NCBI GenBank assembly: GCA_945949085.1
Contig: CAMFDJ010000002.1
Coordinates: forward strand, 1-64,000
Source: an uncultured Lachnospiraceae bacterium
GTDB lineage: Bacteria > Bacillota > Clostridia > Lachnospirales > Lachnospiraceae
Length of the DNA stretch: 64,000 bases
Reading direction: 5' to 3'
Below, piece by piece: positions 54,314 through 62,336 of the stretch. Numbering within the stretch: position 1 is the first letter of the stretch; every line of letters begins with the position of its first letter. Both the position numbers and the translations under genes were made by a program. The notes beneath the pieces are model-generated. The model had not been told where the DNA came from. It was given only the letters and a program-made list of their open reading frames with translations, and ran no database searches.

Positions 54314-56215
54314 ATGGATTTGTGTGAAAAGGACAGATATGATAAGTTGCAGGAAAAGCTGATCAGCGCGCTTGTTGCAGTGGAAAGCATCATACGGGAA
54401 AAGCTGGACAATTACGGGATATATTATCGTATTTTCGGACGTGTCAAGGGCGGAGATTCCATCTGCCAAAAGCTTTCGCTGCCACGCTATCAGGATAATC
54501 CGGAAAAAAAACTCAGGGATCTGATCGGTATCAGGGTTGTGTTGTATTATGAGGATGATATCGAGGTATGTAAGCGCATTTTTTCCAATATGCTGGAACA
54601 AAGATCCGTGCAGGATGCGTTTATGCATGGAAGGGAAGACCCCCGGTGGGAGCAGTATGAAAGTACGGATGATACCTTTACCGCTACAAAAATCAATGGG
54701 GTATTTGAGCTGCCGGGCTTTATCAGGAGAATTGTCGAGCCTGAGATTCAGGGACTTCGGCTGGAACCGACCTTTGAGATTCAGCTTCGTACCATGTATT
54801 TTGAGGGATGGCATGAAGTGGAGCATGATATGCGCTATAAAAATCAGGAGCTGTGGGAGGATTTTCCAAAGGAATCCAGACAGCTGAACAGTGTCCTTGC
54901 AACGCTTGAAATGTGCGATCACTATATGGTTACGTTATTTGATGATATTGGGCATGACTTTTATAAGAAAGAAAACTGGGGAGAAATGCTCCGCTATAAA
55001 TACCGGTTAAAGACCCTGAATGGCGAGCTGGACGAGCAGCTGGAAAAACACATTTCGGTGGAGCTTGGCAAAAAAATATTCAAGTGGAAGAAAGAGGAAT
55101 TCATTGATCTTGTGTTGGAGAGAGGATTTCAGAGACTGGATGCGAATGTGATTGTGTATCTGGTAAATGAGAGCCTGAAGGGAAAAAAGATTTATGATCC
55201 TGCAATCGCAGAGCGATTTGAAAAGCTTTATCAGGTAGAAAAACAGAAAATGCGGGTCGTTCCGGATAAAAAGTTGGCAAAACTCAGACAGGAAAAAGCA
55301 TTTGATGCAAAGGTAGAGCTGCGTCTTGGCGGCAAAACTAAAGAAGAAGTCTTTGAACAGGCGGCCGAGTTCATATATTTTCACTGGCTGAAGGAAGAAC
55401 TGGGAGACATCTATCCGAAGGAGTTTCAAAAAGGCAGGCACGCGCTGCATATTATGGATAGCGGCATCATCTCTAATTTTGAGACGGATCCGGCGCATTT
55501 ACATATTTATGCGGATCTTTCCTATGTGGACACGGAGGAACCGGCCAAAATCAGTAATATTTCTGTTGAAATCATTGAGCAGGGAGAAGAACTCATGCTG
55601 CATTGTATGCGAACAATGTTTAAGCCAGAGAAGGCCGCCAGAACCATACAGCCCTTTTTGCGACCTAAGGTTTATACGGATATTGCAAAGGAAATCGGGA
55701 TCAGGGATGTGCGCAAGCTGAAAGGAAAGATCATCAGCCTGAAGGAAGAGGATATGGATGATTTCATTGCCTTTTTGGAAAATGAGGAAAGAAAACTGCC
55801 GGTCGTTCTGCTCTCTTATCAGGATGATAAGGAGCGATTTCTGAAAAATTCCTGCTATGGAAGACTGGTGGATTATACATCCAATCCTAAGATCAATGAC
55901 CAGACACATCTGATGCGAAAGATTGCTTATGTCAGCCATGTGTACTGTATTGCGGGAAAACAGGCAGAGCAGATAGCAGGGCTTTTGCATGAAGATGCGG
56001 ATGCGTTCTTAAATAGTGTGAGAATTTTCGGAAAAGGATTTACTTTTGCAGGACAGGAACATTATCAGGGATTTTCGCAGAAGGAAATTGAAAACCATCC
56101 GAAAGATATCTATGCGCTTCATGCTTTGCCGCCACATTGTTATATGAGTGTGAGCGGTGCGGATGCGATGCGTCATGAAGTGATCCAGATGATTTACAGG
56201 GAGAACCTGCGTTGA
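54314..56215 (+). CDS. Large RelA/SpoT-domain protein with unknown C-terminal part
   Basis: A 633-aa protein with a synthetase-like RelA/SpoT domain in residues ~25-205. The nucleotide-binding loop is GRVKGGDSICQKL (R43, K45, S49, K53), the metal aspartate D69 is in RDLIGIRV, EIQLRT (155-160) holds the catalytic Glu, and WHEVEHDMRYK follows. The usual 'NGYxSxH' GTP-ring loop is missing: the segment there reads DDTFTATKINGVFELP. Residues ~210-633 match no family I know; near residues 498-566 lie KLPVVLLSYQDD and VYCIAGKQAEQIAGLL. It ends three bases into the rel promoter. It may synthesise an alarmone or modify another substrate; the activity is unproven. Confidence 0.75.
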   Translation: MDLCEKDRYDKLQEKLISALVAVESIIREKLDNYGIYYRIFGRVKGGDSICQKLSLPRYQDNPEKKLRDLIGIRVVLYYEDDIEVCKRIFSNMLEQRSVQDAFMHGREDPRWEQYESTDDTFTATKINGVFELPGFIRRIVEPEIQGLRLEPTFEIQLRTMYFEGWHEVEHDMRYKNQELWEDFPKESRQLNSVLATLEMCDHYMVTLFDDIGHDFYKKENWGEMLRYKYRLKTLNGELDEQLEKHISVELGKKIFKWKKEEFIDLVLERGFQRLDANVIVYLVNESLKGKKIYDPAIAERFEKLYQVEKQKMRVVPDKKLAKLRQEKAFDAKVELRLGGKTKEEVFEQAAEFIYFHWLKEELGDIYPKEFQKGRHALHIMDSGIISNFETDPAHLHIYADLSYVDTEEPAKISNISVEIIEQGEELMLHCMRTMFKPEKAARTIQPFLRPKVYTDIAKEIGIRDVRKLKGKIISLKEEDMDDFIAFLENEERKLPVVLLSYQDDKERFLKNSCYGRLVDYTSNPKINDQTHLMRKIAYVSHVYCIAGKQAEQIAGLLHEDADAFLNSVRIFGKGFTFAGQEHYQGFSQKEIENHPKDIYALHALPPHCYMSVSGADAMRHEVIQMIYRENLR

Positions 56216-56240
56216 CGAAAACGGTATTTCAGAATATAAT
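56212..56240 (+). promoter_or_regulatory. Promoter of rel, overlapping the upstream stop codon
   Basis: TTGACG (56212-56217), 17 nt and TATAAT (56235-56240) form a strong promoter. The -35 includes the TGA stop of the preceding gene (56213-56215), so the two genes have separate expression although they are close. Confidence 0.7.
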
Positions 56241-56311
56241 AATTAGTGTTTTGTAATGGCAGGATAGTGGATAGAAAGCAACAAAGGAAAATCACAAAGT
56301 AGGCGATCAGT

Positions 56312-58642
56312 ATGGAAGAAGTTAAGACGGGAGTTAATGCGCAGGCAAAGACAGAAAAAAAGAAAACTGAATTAATACTGGACGATGGGCATATTGAGGC
56401 AGTTGCCGAGTATCAGAGCCCGCAGGAACTGTATGAGGAATTGATCAGACGTGTCAGGAGATATCATCCAAGTGATGATATTTCACTGATCGAGAAGGCA
56501 TATCGTCTGGCTGATGATGCGCACAAGGGACAGGCGCGCAAATCGGGAGAACCGTATATCATTCATCCGCTCTGTGTCGGTATTATTTTGGCAGAATTGG
56601 AAATGGACAAGGAGACGATTGCTGCAGGACTGTTGCATGATGTGGTGGAAGATACAATTTTTACGACAGAGGAGATTGCCCAGCAGTTTGGCGACGACGT
56701 TGCGCTTTTAGTAGATGGCGTGACAAAGCTGGGACAGCTTCAGTATGAGGGAGATAAAGTAGATCTGCATGCGGAGAATCTGCGAAAGATGTTTCTCGCC
56801 ATGGCAAAGGATATCCGTGTCATTATCATCAAGCTTGCAGACCGCCTTCACAATATGCGTACGCTCAGTCACATGAAACCGGAGAAACAGCAGGAAAAGG
56901 CAAGAGAGACGATGGATATCTACGCGCCTATTGCCCAGAGACTCGGTATCATGAAGATGAAGGTGGAACTGGATGATCTGTCACTCAAATATCTGGAGCC
57001 GGATGTCTACTATGATCTGGTGGACAAAATCAATATCCGCAAAACAGAGCGCGAAAAATATGTGCAGAATATCGTGGATGAGGTGAGTGCTCATATCCAG
57101 AATGCGGGGATCAAAGCCAAAATCGATGGTCGTGTCAAACATTTCTTCAGTATTTATAAGAAGATGAAAAATCAGAACAAAACCATTGATCAGATCTACG
57201 ATCTGTTTGCAGTCAGGATCATTGTGGACAGTGTCAAGGATTGCTATGCCGCACTTGGTGTGATCCATGAGATGTACAAACCGATTCCGGGGCGTTTTAA
57301 GGATTATATTGCCATGCCAAAGCCTAATATGTACCAGTCGCTTCATACGACACTGATCGGATCCACAGGACAGCCCTTTGAGATTCAGATCCGTACGTAT
57401 GAGATGCATAAGACTGCTGAGTACGGTATTGCCGCACACTGGAAGTATAAGGAAGAATCGGGCGGCAACAAAGTGAAAACCGGGGCAGAGGAAGAAAAGC
57501 TTTCGTGGCTGAGACAGATTCTGGAATGGCAGCAGGATATGTCGGACAACAGAGAGTTTATGTCGCTTCTCAAAAATGATCTGGATCTGTTTTCGGACAA
57601 TGTATTCTGTTTTACGCCAACAGGGGATGTGAAGAATCTGCCGGCGGGGTCAACGCCTATTGATTTTGCGTACAGCATTCATACGGCAGTCGGCAATAAG
57701 ATGATCGGTGCCAGAGTCAACGGCAAACTGGTGAATATCGATTACGAACTTAAAAACGGTGATCGTGTGGAGATCATGACCAGTAACAATACAAAGGGAC
57801 CGAGCCGTGACTGGCTGAATATTGTCAAATCGACACAGGCTAAGAATAAAATCAATCAGTGGTTCCGCAATGAGTTAAAAGACGACAATATTATCCGGGG
57901 ACGCGATCTGCTCCTTGCTTACTGTAAAGCAAAGGCAATCAATCAGGTGGATGTCATGCGACCGGAATACATGGAACCTATCATGCGTAAATACGGCTTC
58001 CGCGACTGGGATGCACTGCTCGCTGCGGTAGGTCATGGTGGTCTGAAGGAAGGTCAGATCATCAATAAGATGAAGGAGATGTATGATAAGGATCATGCAA
58101 AGGAAATCACGGATGAAGAAATCCTGAAAGCAGTGGAAGAAAGTGCCACGGCAAAGGCGATGCTGCCAAGGGCAAAGAGTGATACCGGCATCATTGTCAA
58201 GGGAATCCATGATGTGGCAGTCAGGTTTTCCAAATGCTGCTCTCCGGTTCCGGGGGATGAAATCATCGGTTTTGTGACGAGAGGACGCGGTATCTCCATT
58301 CACAGAACGGACTGTATCAATATCATCAATATTCCTGAGATTGAGAGGAGTCGATTGATCGATGCCGACTGGCAGGAGGATTGCATCGAAGGCGGAAAGG
58401 GAAAATACACGGCGGAGATTTCTATCTTTGCGCATAATCGTAACGGACTTCTGGCAGATGTCTCCAAGGCGCTGACGGAAAAGAATATTGATATCCTGAG
58501 TATGAATACGCGCACGAGCAAGCAGCAGATTGCGACGATGAATGTGACCTTTGAAATCAGTTCCAAGGAGGAACTCAACCGCATCATCGACAAGATCAAC
58601 AATATCGAGAGTGTGATTAATATTGAGAGAACGACGGGGTAA
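56312..58642 (+). CDS. rel: Bifunctional (p)ppGpp synthetase/hydrolase
   Basis: The main stringent-response enzyme, 776 aa. The HD hydrolase domain holds HPLCVGIILAELEM and LLHDVVEDT; the synthetase holds GRVKHFFSIYKKMK, DLFAVRIIVD, YQSLHTTLIG and the EIQIRTYEMHKTAEYGIAAHWKYK block. The TGS (VFCFTPTGDVKNLPAGSTPIDFAYSIHT) and the C-terminal ACT domain (EISIFAHNRNGLLADVSKALTEKNI) follow. Both active sites appear intact. Its own promoter lies at the 3' end of the preceding RelA/SpoT-domain gene. Confidence 0.98.
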   Translation: MEEVKTGVNAQAKTEKKKTELILDDGHIEAVAEYQSPQELYEELIRRVRRYHPSDDISLIEKAYRLADDAHKGQARKSGEPYIIHPLCVGIILAELEMDKETIAAGLLHDVVEDTIFTTEEIAQQFGDDVALLVDGVTKLGQLQYEGDKVDLHAENLRKMFLAMAKDIRVIIIKLADRLHNMRTLSHMKPEKQQEKARETMDIYAPIAQRLGIMKMKVELDDLSLKYLEPDVYYDLVDKINIRKTEREKYVQNIVDEVSAHIQNAGIKAKIDGRVKHFFSIYKKMKNQNKTIDQIYDLFAVRIIVDSVKDCYAALGVIHEMYKPIPGRFKDYIAMPKPNMYQSLHTTLIGSTGQPFEIQIRTYEMHKTAEYGIAAHWKYKEESGGNKVKTGAEEEKLSWLRQILEWQQDMSDNREFMSLLKNDLDLFSDNVFCFTPTGDVKNLPAGSTPIDFAYSIHTAVGNKMIGARVNGKLVNIDYELKNGDRVEIMTSNNTKGPSRDWLNIVKSTQAKNKINQWFRNELKDDNIIRGRDLLLAYCKAKAINQVDVMRPEYMEPIMRKYGFRDWDALLAAVGHGGLKEGQIINKMKEMYDKDHAKEITDEEILKAVEESATAKAMLPRAKSDTGIIVKGIHDVAVRFSKCCSPVPGDEIIGFVTRGRGISIHRTDCINIINIPEIERSRLIDADWQEDCIEGGKGKYTAEISIFAHNRNGLLADVSKALTEKNIDILSMNTRTSKQQIATMNVTFEISSKEELNRIIDKINNIESVINIERTTG

Positions 58643-58662
58643 GCAATTGCCCCGTCTCTATC
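58633..58662 (+). terminator. Terminator overlapping the rel stop
   Basis: GACGGGG (58633-58639) pairs with CCCCGTC (58650-58656) around the stop codon, followed by a weak T-rich stretch (TCTATCTATT). Confidence 0.55.
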
Positions 58663-58798
58663 TATTATAAACTGTTTTTATAGAAATAGAGAATTGAGAA
58701 ATGATTTATATTGTGACGCAGACTGTGCAATCTGCATCTACATATCCGATTGTTTCGCAATTGTCTGCTTCGTATCAGAATAGGAAAGGAAATGGAGT

Positions 58799-59425
58799 AT
58801 GAGTCTGAAAATCGGAAGGATTGTCATGGGCATGTGCCAGACAAACTGTTATTTTGTGTATGAAGAAGGAGAAAAAGATGTGATCGTTTTTGATCCGGCT
58901 GACAAGGGAGAAATTCTGTTTCAAAAGCTGACGGATGCCGGTTTTACGATACGTGCAATGCTTCTGACACATGGACATTTTGATCATATCTGGGGCGTGA
59001 ATAAGCTGCGCGATCTGTCGGGAGCAAAGGTCTATGCGTATGAAGGAGAAAAAGAGCTGTGTGAGGATGCAGGGAAAAATGTTTCCGCACAGGCTGGGAG
59101 AGCGGAGACGGTAACGGCAGATATGTATGTCAGGGATGGAGAAATCATTGAGGTGGCAGGTATGAGTTGCCGGCTGATTGCCACGCCGGGACACACGCAG
59201 GGAAGCTGCTGTTACTATTTTGAGGAGGATGGCATTCTGATCAGCGGAGATACGCTGTTCCGGGAGTCTGTCGGCAGGACGGATCTGCCCACAGGAAGCC
59301 AGAGCATGCTCGTGCGCTCTGTGCGGGAGAAGCTGATGGTACTTCCCGATGAGGTGAAGGTTTACCCGGGGCATGGGGATGAGACCACGATCGGACATGA
59401 GAGAAAATACAATCCGTTTGTGTAA
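58799..59425 (+). CDS. MBL-fold metallo-hydrolase (glyoxalase II-like)
   Basis: A 208-aa metallo-beta-lactamase-fold hydrolase. The metal motif is LTHGHFDHIWGV, then TPGHTQGSCCYYF, SGDTLFRESVGRTDLPTGS and the late YPGHGDETTIGHE. The short GloB-like form lacks the C-terminal glutathione-binding helices of true glyoxalase II, so its thioester substrate is not known. It is 44 bases ahead of hemZ and probably co-transcribed; this pairing is common in Clostridia. Confidence 0.9.
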   Translation: MSLKIGRIVMGMCQTNCYFVYEEGEKDVIVFDPADKGEILFQKLTDAGFTIRAMLLTHGHFDHIWGVNKLRDLSGAKVYAYEGEKELCEDAGKNVSAQAGRAETVTADMYVRDGEIIEVAGMSCRLIATPGHTQGSCCYYFEEDGILISGDTLFRESVGRTDLPTGSQSMLVRSVREKLMVLPDEVKVYPGHGDETTIGHERKYNPFV

Positions 59426-59468
59426 CGGGTCCGTTACGGATAAGAAAGGAAGAAGAGACGGTAAGCAC

Positions 59469-60929
59469 ATGTTAATTGTTACGATGAATGAAGCAAAGTG
59501 GGAATATGACATCCATTCTCTGGTGAAGGCTTTTTATCCGGAGCAGCAGGTGAAGGTCATCACGCCGGAGCGTCAAAACCGGTCGGAGGAGGGCGAGGAA
59601 GGGCAGCAGGCGGAGCGGATTTCCATTTCCCTTGCCGGTGAGAGGGAGGTGACGATCACGATGCCCTCCGGCAGATTGTATAGAGGGGAGCTTGAGGCGG
59701 ATGGCAAAAACAGCTTCAAACGATTTCTATATACAGCCCTGAGCGAAGAACTTGGCAAGAAGTTGCCTTGGGGTAACTTAACGGGGATACGTCCGACCAA
59801 GATTGCGATGACCATGCTGCAGGAGGGGGCATCGGAAGCGGAGATTGCAGATGTTTTCATGGGGGAGCACTATGTCAGCGAGGAAAAGACTGATCTGGCG
59901 ATCGACATTGCAAAGCGGGAGAGAAAGCTTCTTGAAACGTTGCATTATCAGGACGGCTATAGCCTGTATGTGGGGATTCCGTTCTGTCCGACGACCTGTC
60001 TGTACTGTTCTTTTACCTCCTATGCAATCTGCAGATTTGAAAAACAGGTGGATGGTTATCTGGACTGCCTGATCCGGGAGATGCGGGAGACTGCTGCCAT
60101 CATGCAGGGAAAGATTCTCGATACGGTCTATATCGGTGGCGGAACCCCGACGACACTTACGGCGGGTCAGCTTGACCGGCTCATCGGCAGTCTGCGGGAA
60201 ATCTTTGATTTTTCCACGGTGCAGGAATTTACCGTGGAGGCAGGCAGGGCTGACAGTATCACACGCGATAAGCTGGAGGTTTTATATCGGCATGGTGTGA
60301 CCAGAATCTCCGTCAATCCGCAGACTATGAAGGAGGAGACGCTCAGGCTGATCGGGCGTCGCCACACGGTTTCACAGGTGAAAGATGCCTTTGCGATGGC
60401 AAGGGAGATCGGCTTTGACAATATCAATATGGATATCATTTTAGGACTCCCCGGAGAGGACGAGAGAGATGTGGCAGAGACTATCCGGCAGATAGAGCAG
60501 CTGTCTCCGGACAGTCTGACGGTGCATTCCCTTGCAATCAAGCGTGCCTCTAAGCTGCGGCAATATATTGAGGAAAACGGGATTGCCATGCTGCATAACA
60601 ACGATGCGACCATGGAGATTGCTGCGCGCGGCGCGAGGAAAATGGGCATGAAACCCTACTATCTGTACCGGCAAAAGAACATGTCAGGCAATTTTGAGAA
60701 TGTCGGCTATGCGCGGGAAGGGAAATACGGCATTTATAATATTCTGATCATGGAGGAGCTGCAGACGATCGCTGCGCTGGGCGCCGGAAGCATCACCAAA
60801 AGGGTATTTCCGGATGGCAGAATCGAGCGGTGTGACAATGTGAAGGATGTACTGCAGTACATGGAGCGCATCGATGAGATGATGGAGCGGAAACGAACGC
60901 TTTTTGCTACCAAGCTGCCAAGCAGCTGA
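59469..60929 (+). CDS. hemZ: Radical SAM coproporphyrinogen dehydrogenase HemZ
   Basis: A 486-aa radical-SAM enzyme of the HemN/HemZ family. The cluster motif is PFCPTTCLYCSF (CxxxCxxC), followed by VYIGGGTPTTL, TVEAGRAD and NMDIILGLPGE. An N-terminal extension of ~170 residues (including GNLTGIRPTKIAM) marks HemZ against HemN or HemW. The start at 59469 begins MLIVTMNEAKWEYD. Its role in anaerobic heme synthesis is not fully settled for this subtype, and no other heme gene is near. Confidence 0.9.
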   Translation: MLIVTMNEAKWEYDIHSLVKAFYPEQQVKVITPERQNRSEEGEEGQQAERISISLAGEREVTITMPSGRLYRGELEADGKNSFKRFLYTALSEELGKKLPWGNLTGIRPTKIAMTMLQEGASEAEIADVFMGEHYVSEEKTDLAIDIAKRERKLLETLHYQDGYSLYVGIPFCPTTCLYCSFTSYAICRFEKQVDGYLDCLIREMRETAAIMQGKILDTVYIGGGTPTTLTAGQLDRLIGSLREIFDFSTVQEFTVEAGRADSITRDKLEVLYRHGVTRISVNPQTMKEETLRLIGRRHTVSQVKDAFAMAREIGFDNINMDIILGLPGEDERDVAETIRQIEQLSPDSLTVHSLAIKRASKLRQYIEENGIAMLHNNDATMEIAARGARKMGMKPYYLYRQKNMSGNFENVGYAREGKYGIYNILIMEELQTIAALGAGSITKRVFPDGRIERCDNVKDVLQYMERIDEMMERKRTLFATKLPSS

Positions 60930-60940
60930 AGCAATGGCAA

Positions 60941-60986
60941 ATGATAGGGACGTTTCTTTGGAATGATAGGGGACGTTTCTTTTGTC
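60941..60986 (+). repeat. Direct pair of REP-like repeats
   Basis: ATGATAGGGACGTTTCTTT (60941-60959) and ATGATAGGGGACGTTTCTTT followed by TGTCAC (60963-60988) are near-identical copies two to three bases apart in the hemZ to DUF4428 gap. The string resembles repetitive elements (REP-like) seen in Firmicute genomes near RAYT transposases, but no transposase is in this window. Confidence 0.55.
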
Positions 60987-61145
60987 ACGGAGAGTATCCC
61001 TTTGTCCCGGCGGTGATTTATGGGCGGCGAAGAATATGGCGACAGTTTGACGTATGTTCAGACTATCGTTTTTCATATAGTTCTTTCGTGTCATGCGGAC
61101 GGCGGTCGATTCATGTATCATGGAATGTGAGGTATTATTGTATTT

Positions 61146-61174
61146 TTGACACAATACAGGGAAAATACTGAATA
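61146..61174 (+). promoter_or_regulatory. Possible promoter of the DUF4428 gene
   Basis: TTGACA (61146-61151) is followed after 17 nt by TGAATA (61169-61174), a poor -10, about 35 bases before the ATG. The rest of the 60930-61207 gap holds only the repeat pair noted above and no gene. Confidence 0.4.
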
Positions 61175-61207
61175 AAACAGACGGAATGTCTCAAAAGGAG
61201 GAGAAAA

Positions 61208-61985
61208 ATGGGTTTTCTGGGAAAGATATTTGAAAAGAAGGAGTGTGCGATCTGTGGCGGCGAGATCGGACTGCTCGGGAACCGCAAACTGGAGGATGGT
61301 AATATGTGCAAGCAATGTGCGCAGAAGCTTTCACCGTGGTTTAGCGATCGCAAAAAACAGCACAGTTGCCGAGATTGAAGAACAGCTCGCATACCGTGAG
61401 GAAAACAGGAAGGAAGTGGAGGCATTCCACACAACCTGTACATACGGAAGAAATTATAAGGTGCTGATCGATGAGGATGCCGGAAAGTTCATGGTGACGA
61501 GAGCCTCCAAACTGCAGGAGGCCAACCCTGATGTGATTGCTTTCTCCCAGGTGACGGGGTGTGATCTTGATATCACGGAGAACCGCAGCGAGGAGACGAG
61601 GGAGGATAAGGACGGAAATTCCATCAGCTACAATCCGCCGCGTTACTGCTACAGCTATGATTTTGACATGATCATCCGTGTCAACCACCCGTATTTTGAC
61701 ACCATCCGTTTTCGCCTGAATGCAGGTGATGTGGAAATCAATCACGGAAAGGCTCTGATCGGTAATCCGAACCTCCGGGTAGAGCAGGAGTATAAGGAAT
61801 ATGAGGAGATGGGCAGGGAGATCAAAGAGATTCTGCTGTCAGCCCGCAAGCAGGCAAGAGAACAGCGGCAGGCAGAAGCCAGTGCGCAGGCTGCACCGAA
61901 GATCAAGAGACAATGCCCGTTCTGCGGTGCAGCGACTGTCCCGGATCCAAACGGCTGCTGTGAATACTGCGGTGCCGCCTTATAA
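61208..61985 (+). pseudogene. DUF4428 zinc-finger protein gene with a frameshift
   Basis: The N-terminus reads from ATG 61208 (preceded by AAAAGGAGGAG) as GFLGKIFEKKECAICGGEIG, then GNRKLEDGNMCKQCAQKLS and FSDRK. This is a DUF4428-type start with paired CxxC. That frame stops at 61374-61376. The continuation (NSTVAEIEEQLAYREENRKEVE to the C-terminal zinc ribbon CPFCGAATVPDPNGCCEYC) lies in the +1 frame. The frame change falls at six A's (61352-61357); removing one A restores a ~258-aa protein. It may be an assembly error, a true pseudogene or a +1 recoding site. Function of the family is unknown. Confidence 0.8.
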
Positions 61986-61987
61986 AA

Positions 61988-62128
61988 ATGCACATGCGTG
62001 CTCTGCCTGCGATTTGTATCGGACAAAGCAAGGTGACCGTCACACTGCCGAAGCTTAAGAAGAGCAAAAAGACAGCTTATGCAAAGCTATTAAAGGCCAA
62101 GGGTTTGAAGAAGGCAAAATTCAAATAG
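61988..62128 (+). pseudogene. Lys-rich short reading frame, possible gene remnant
   Basis: A 46-residue frame starts three bases after the DUF4428 stop. It reads GQSKVTVTLPKLKKSKKTAY, then AKLLKAKGLKKAKFK, a strongly basic pattern recalling the tail of an exported repeat protein. There is no ribosome site. It may be the remnant of a larger gene or not expressed at all. Confidence 0.3.
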
Positions 62129-62172
62129 GAAGTAGGAAAATGTAATAAAATAATAGGAAAATGTTGCAGATG

Positions 62173-62204
62173 AAAAGGGGTGCCCGAAGAAGGCACCCCT
62201 TTTT
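62173..62204 (+). terminator. Terminator after the DUF4428 region
   Basis: AAAAGGGGTGCC pairs with GGCACCCCTTTT around a short loop, followed by TTTTTGG. It closes the 61986-62336 stretch, which otherwise holds only the short frame above and the next promoter. Confidence 0.85.
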
Positions 62205-62245
62205 GGATGAACGGACGGATGAATGATACGGAAATAAAATGCTTG

Positions 62246-62274
62246 TTTACGATTTCGCGATTCAATGCTACAAT
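62246..62274 (+). promoter_or_regulatory. Promoter of the GGDEF-EAL gene
   Basis: TTTACG (62246-62251), 17 nt and TACAAT (62269-62274) lie about 60 bases before the start. Confidence 0.5.
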
Positions 62275-62336
62275 AAACTAATAGCTGTAACAGTTGTGTG
62301 GCGAAGGTGTAAAAGTGATACAGGGGGAAAAAGCAA

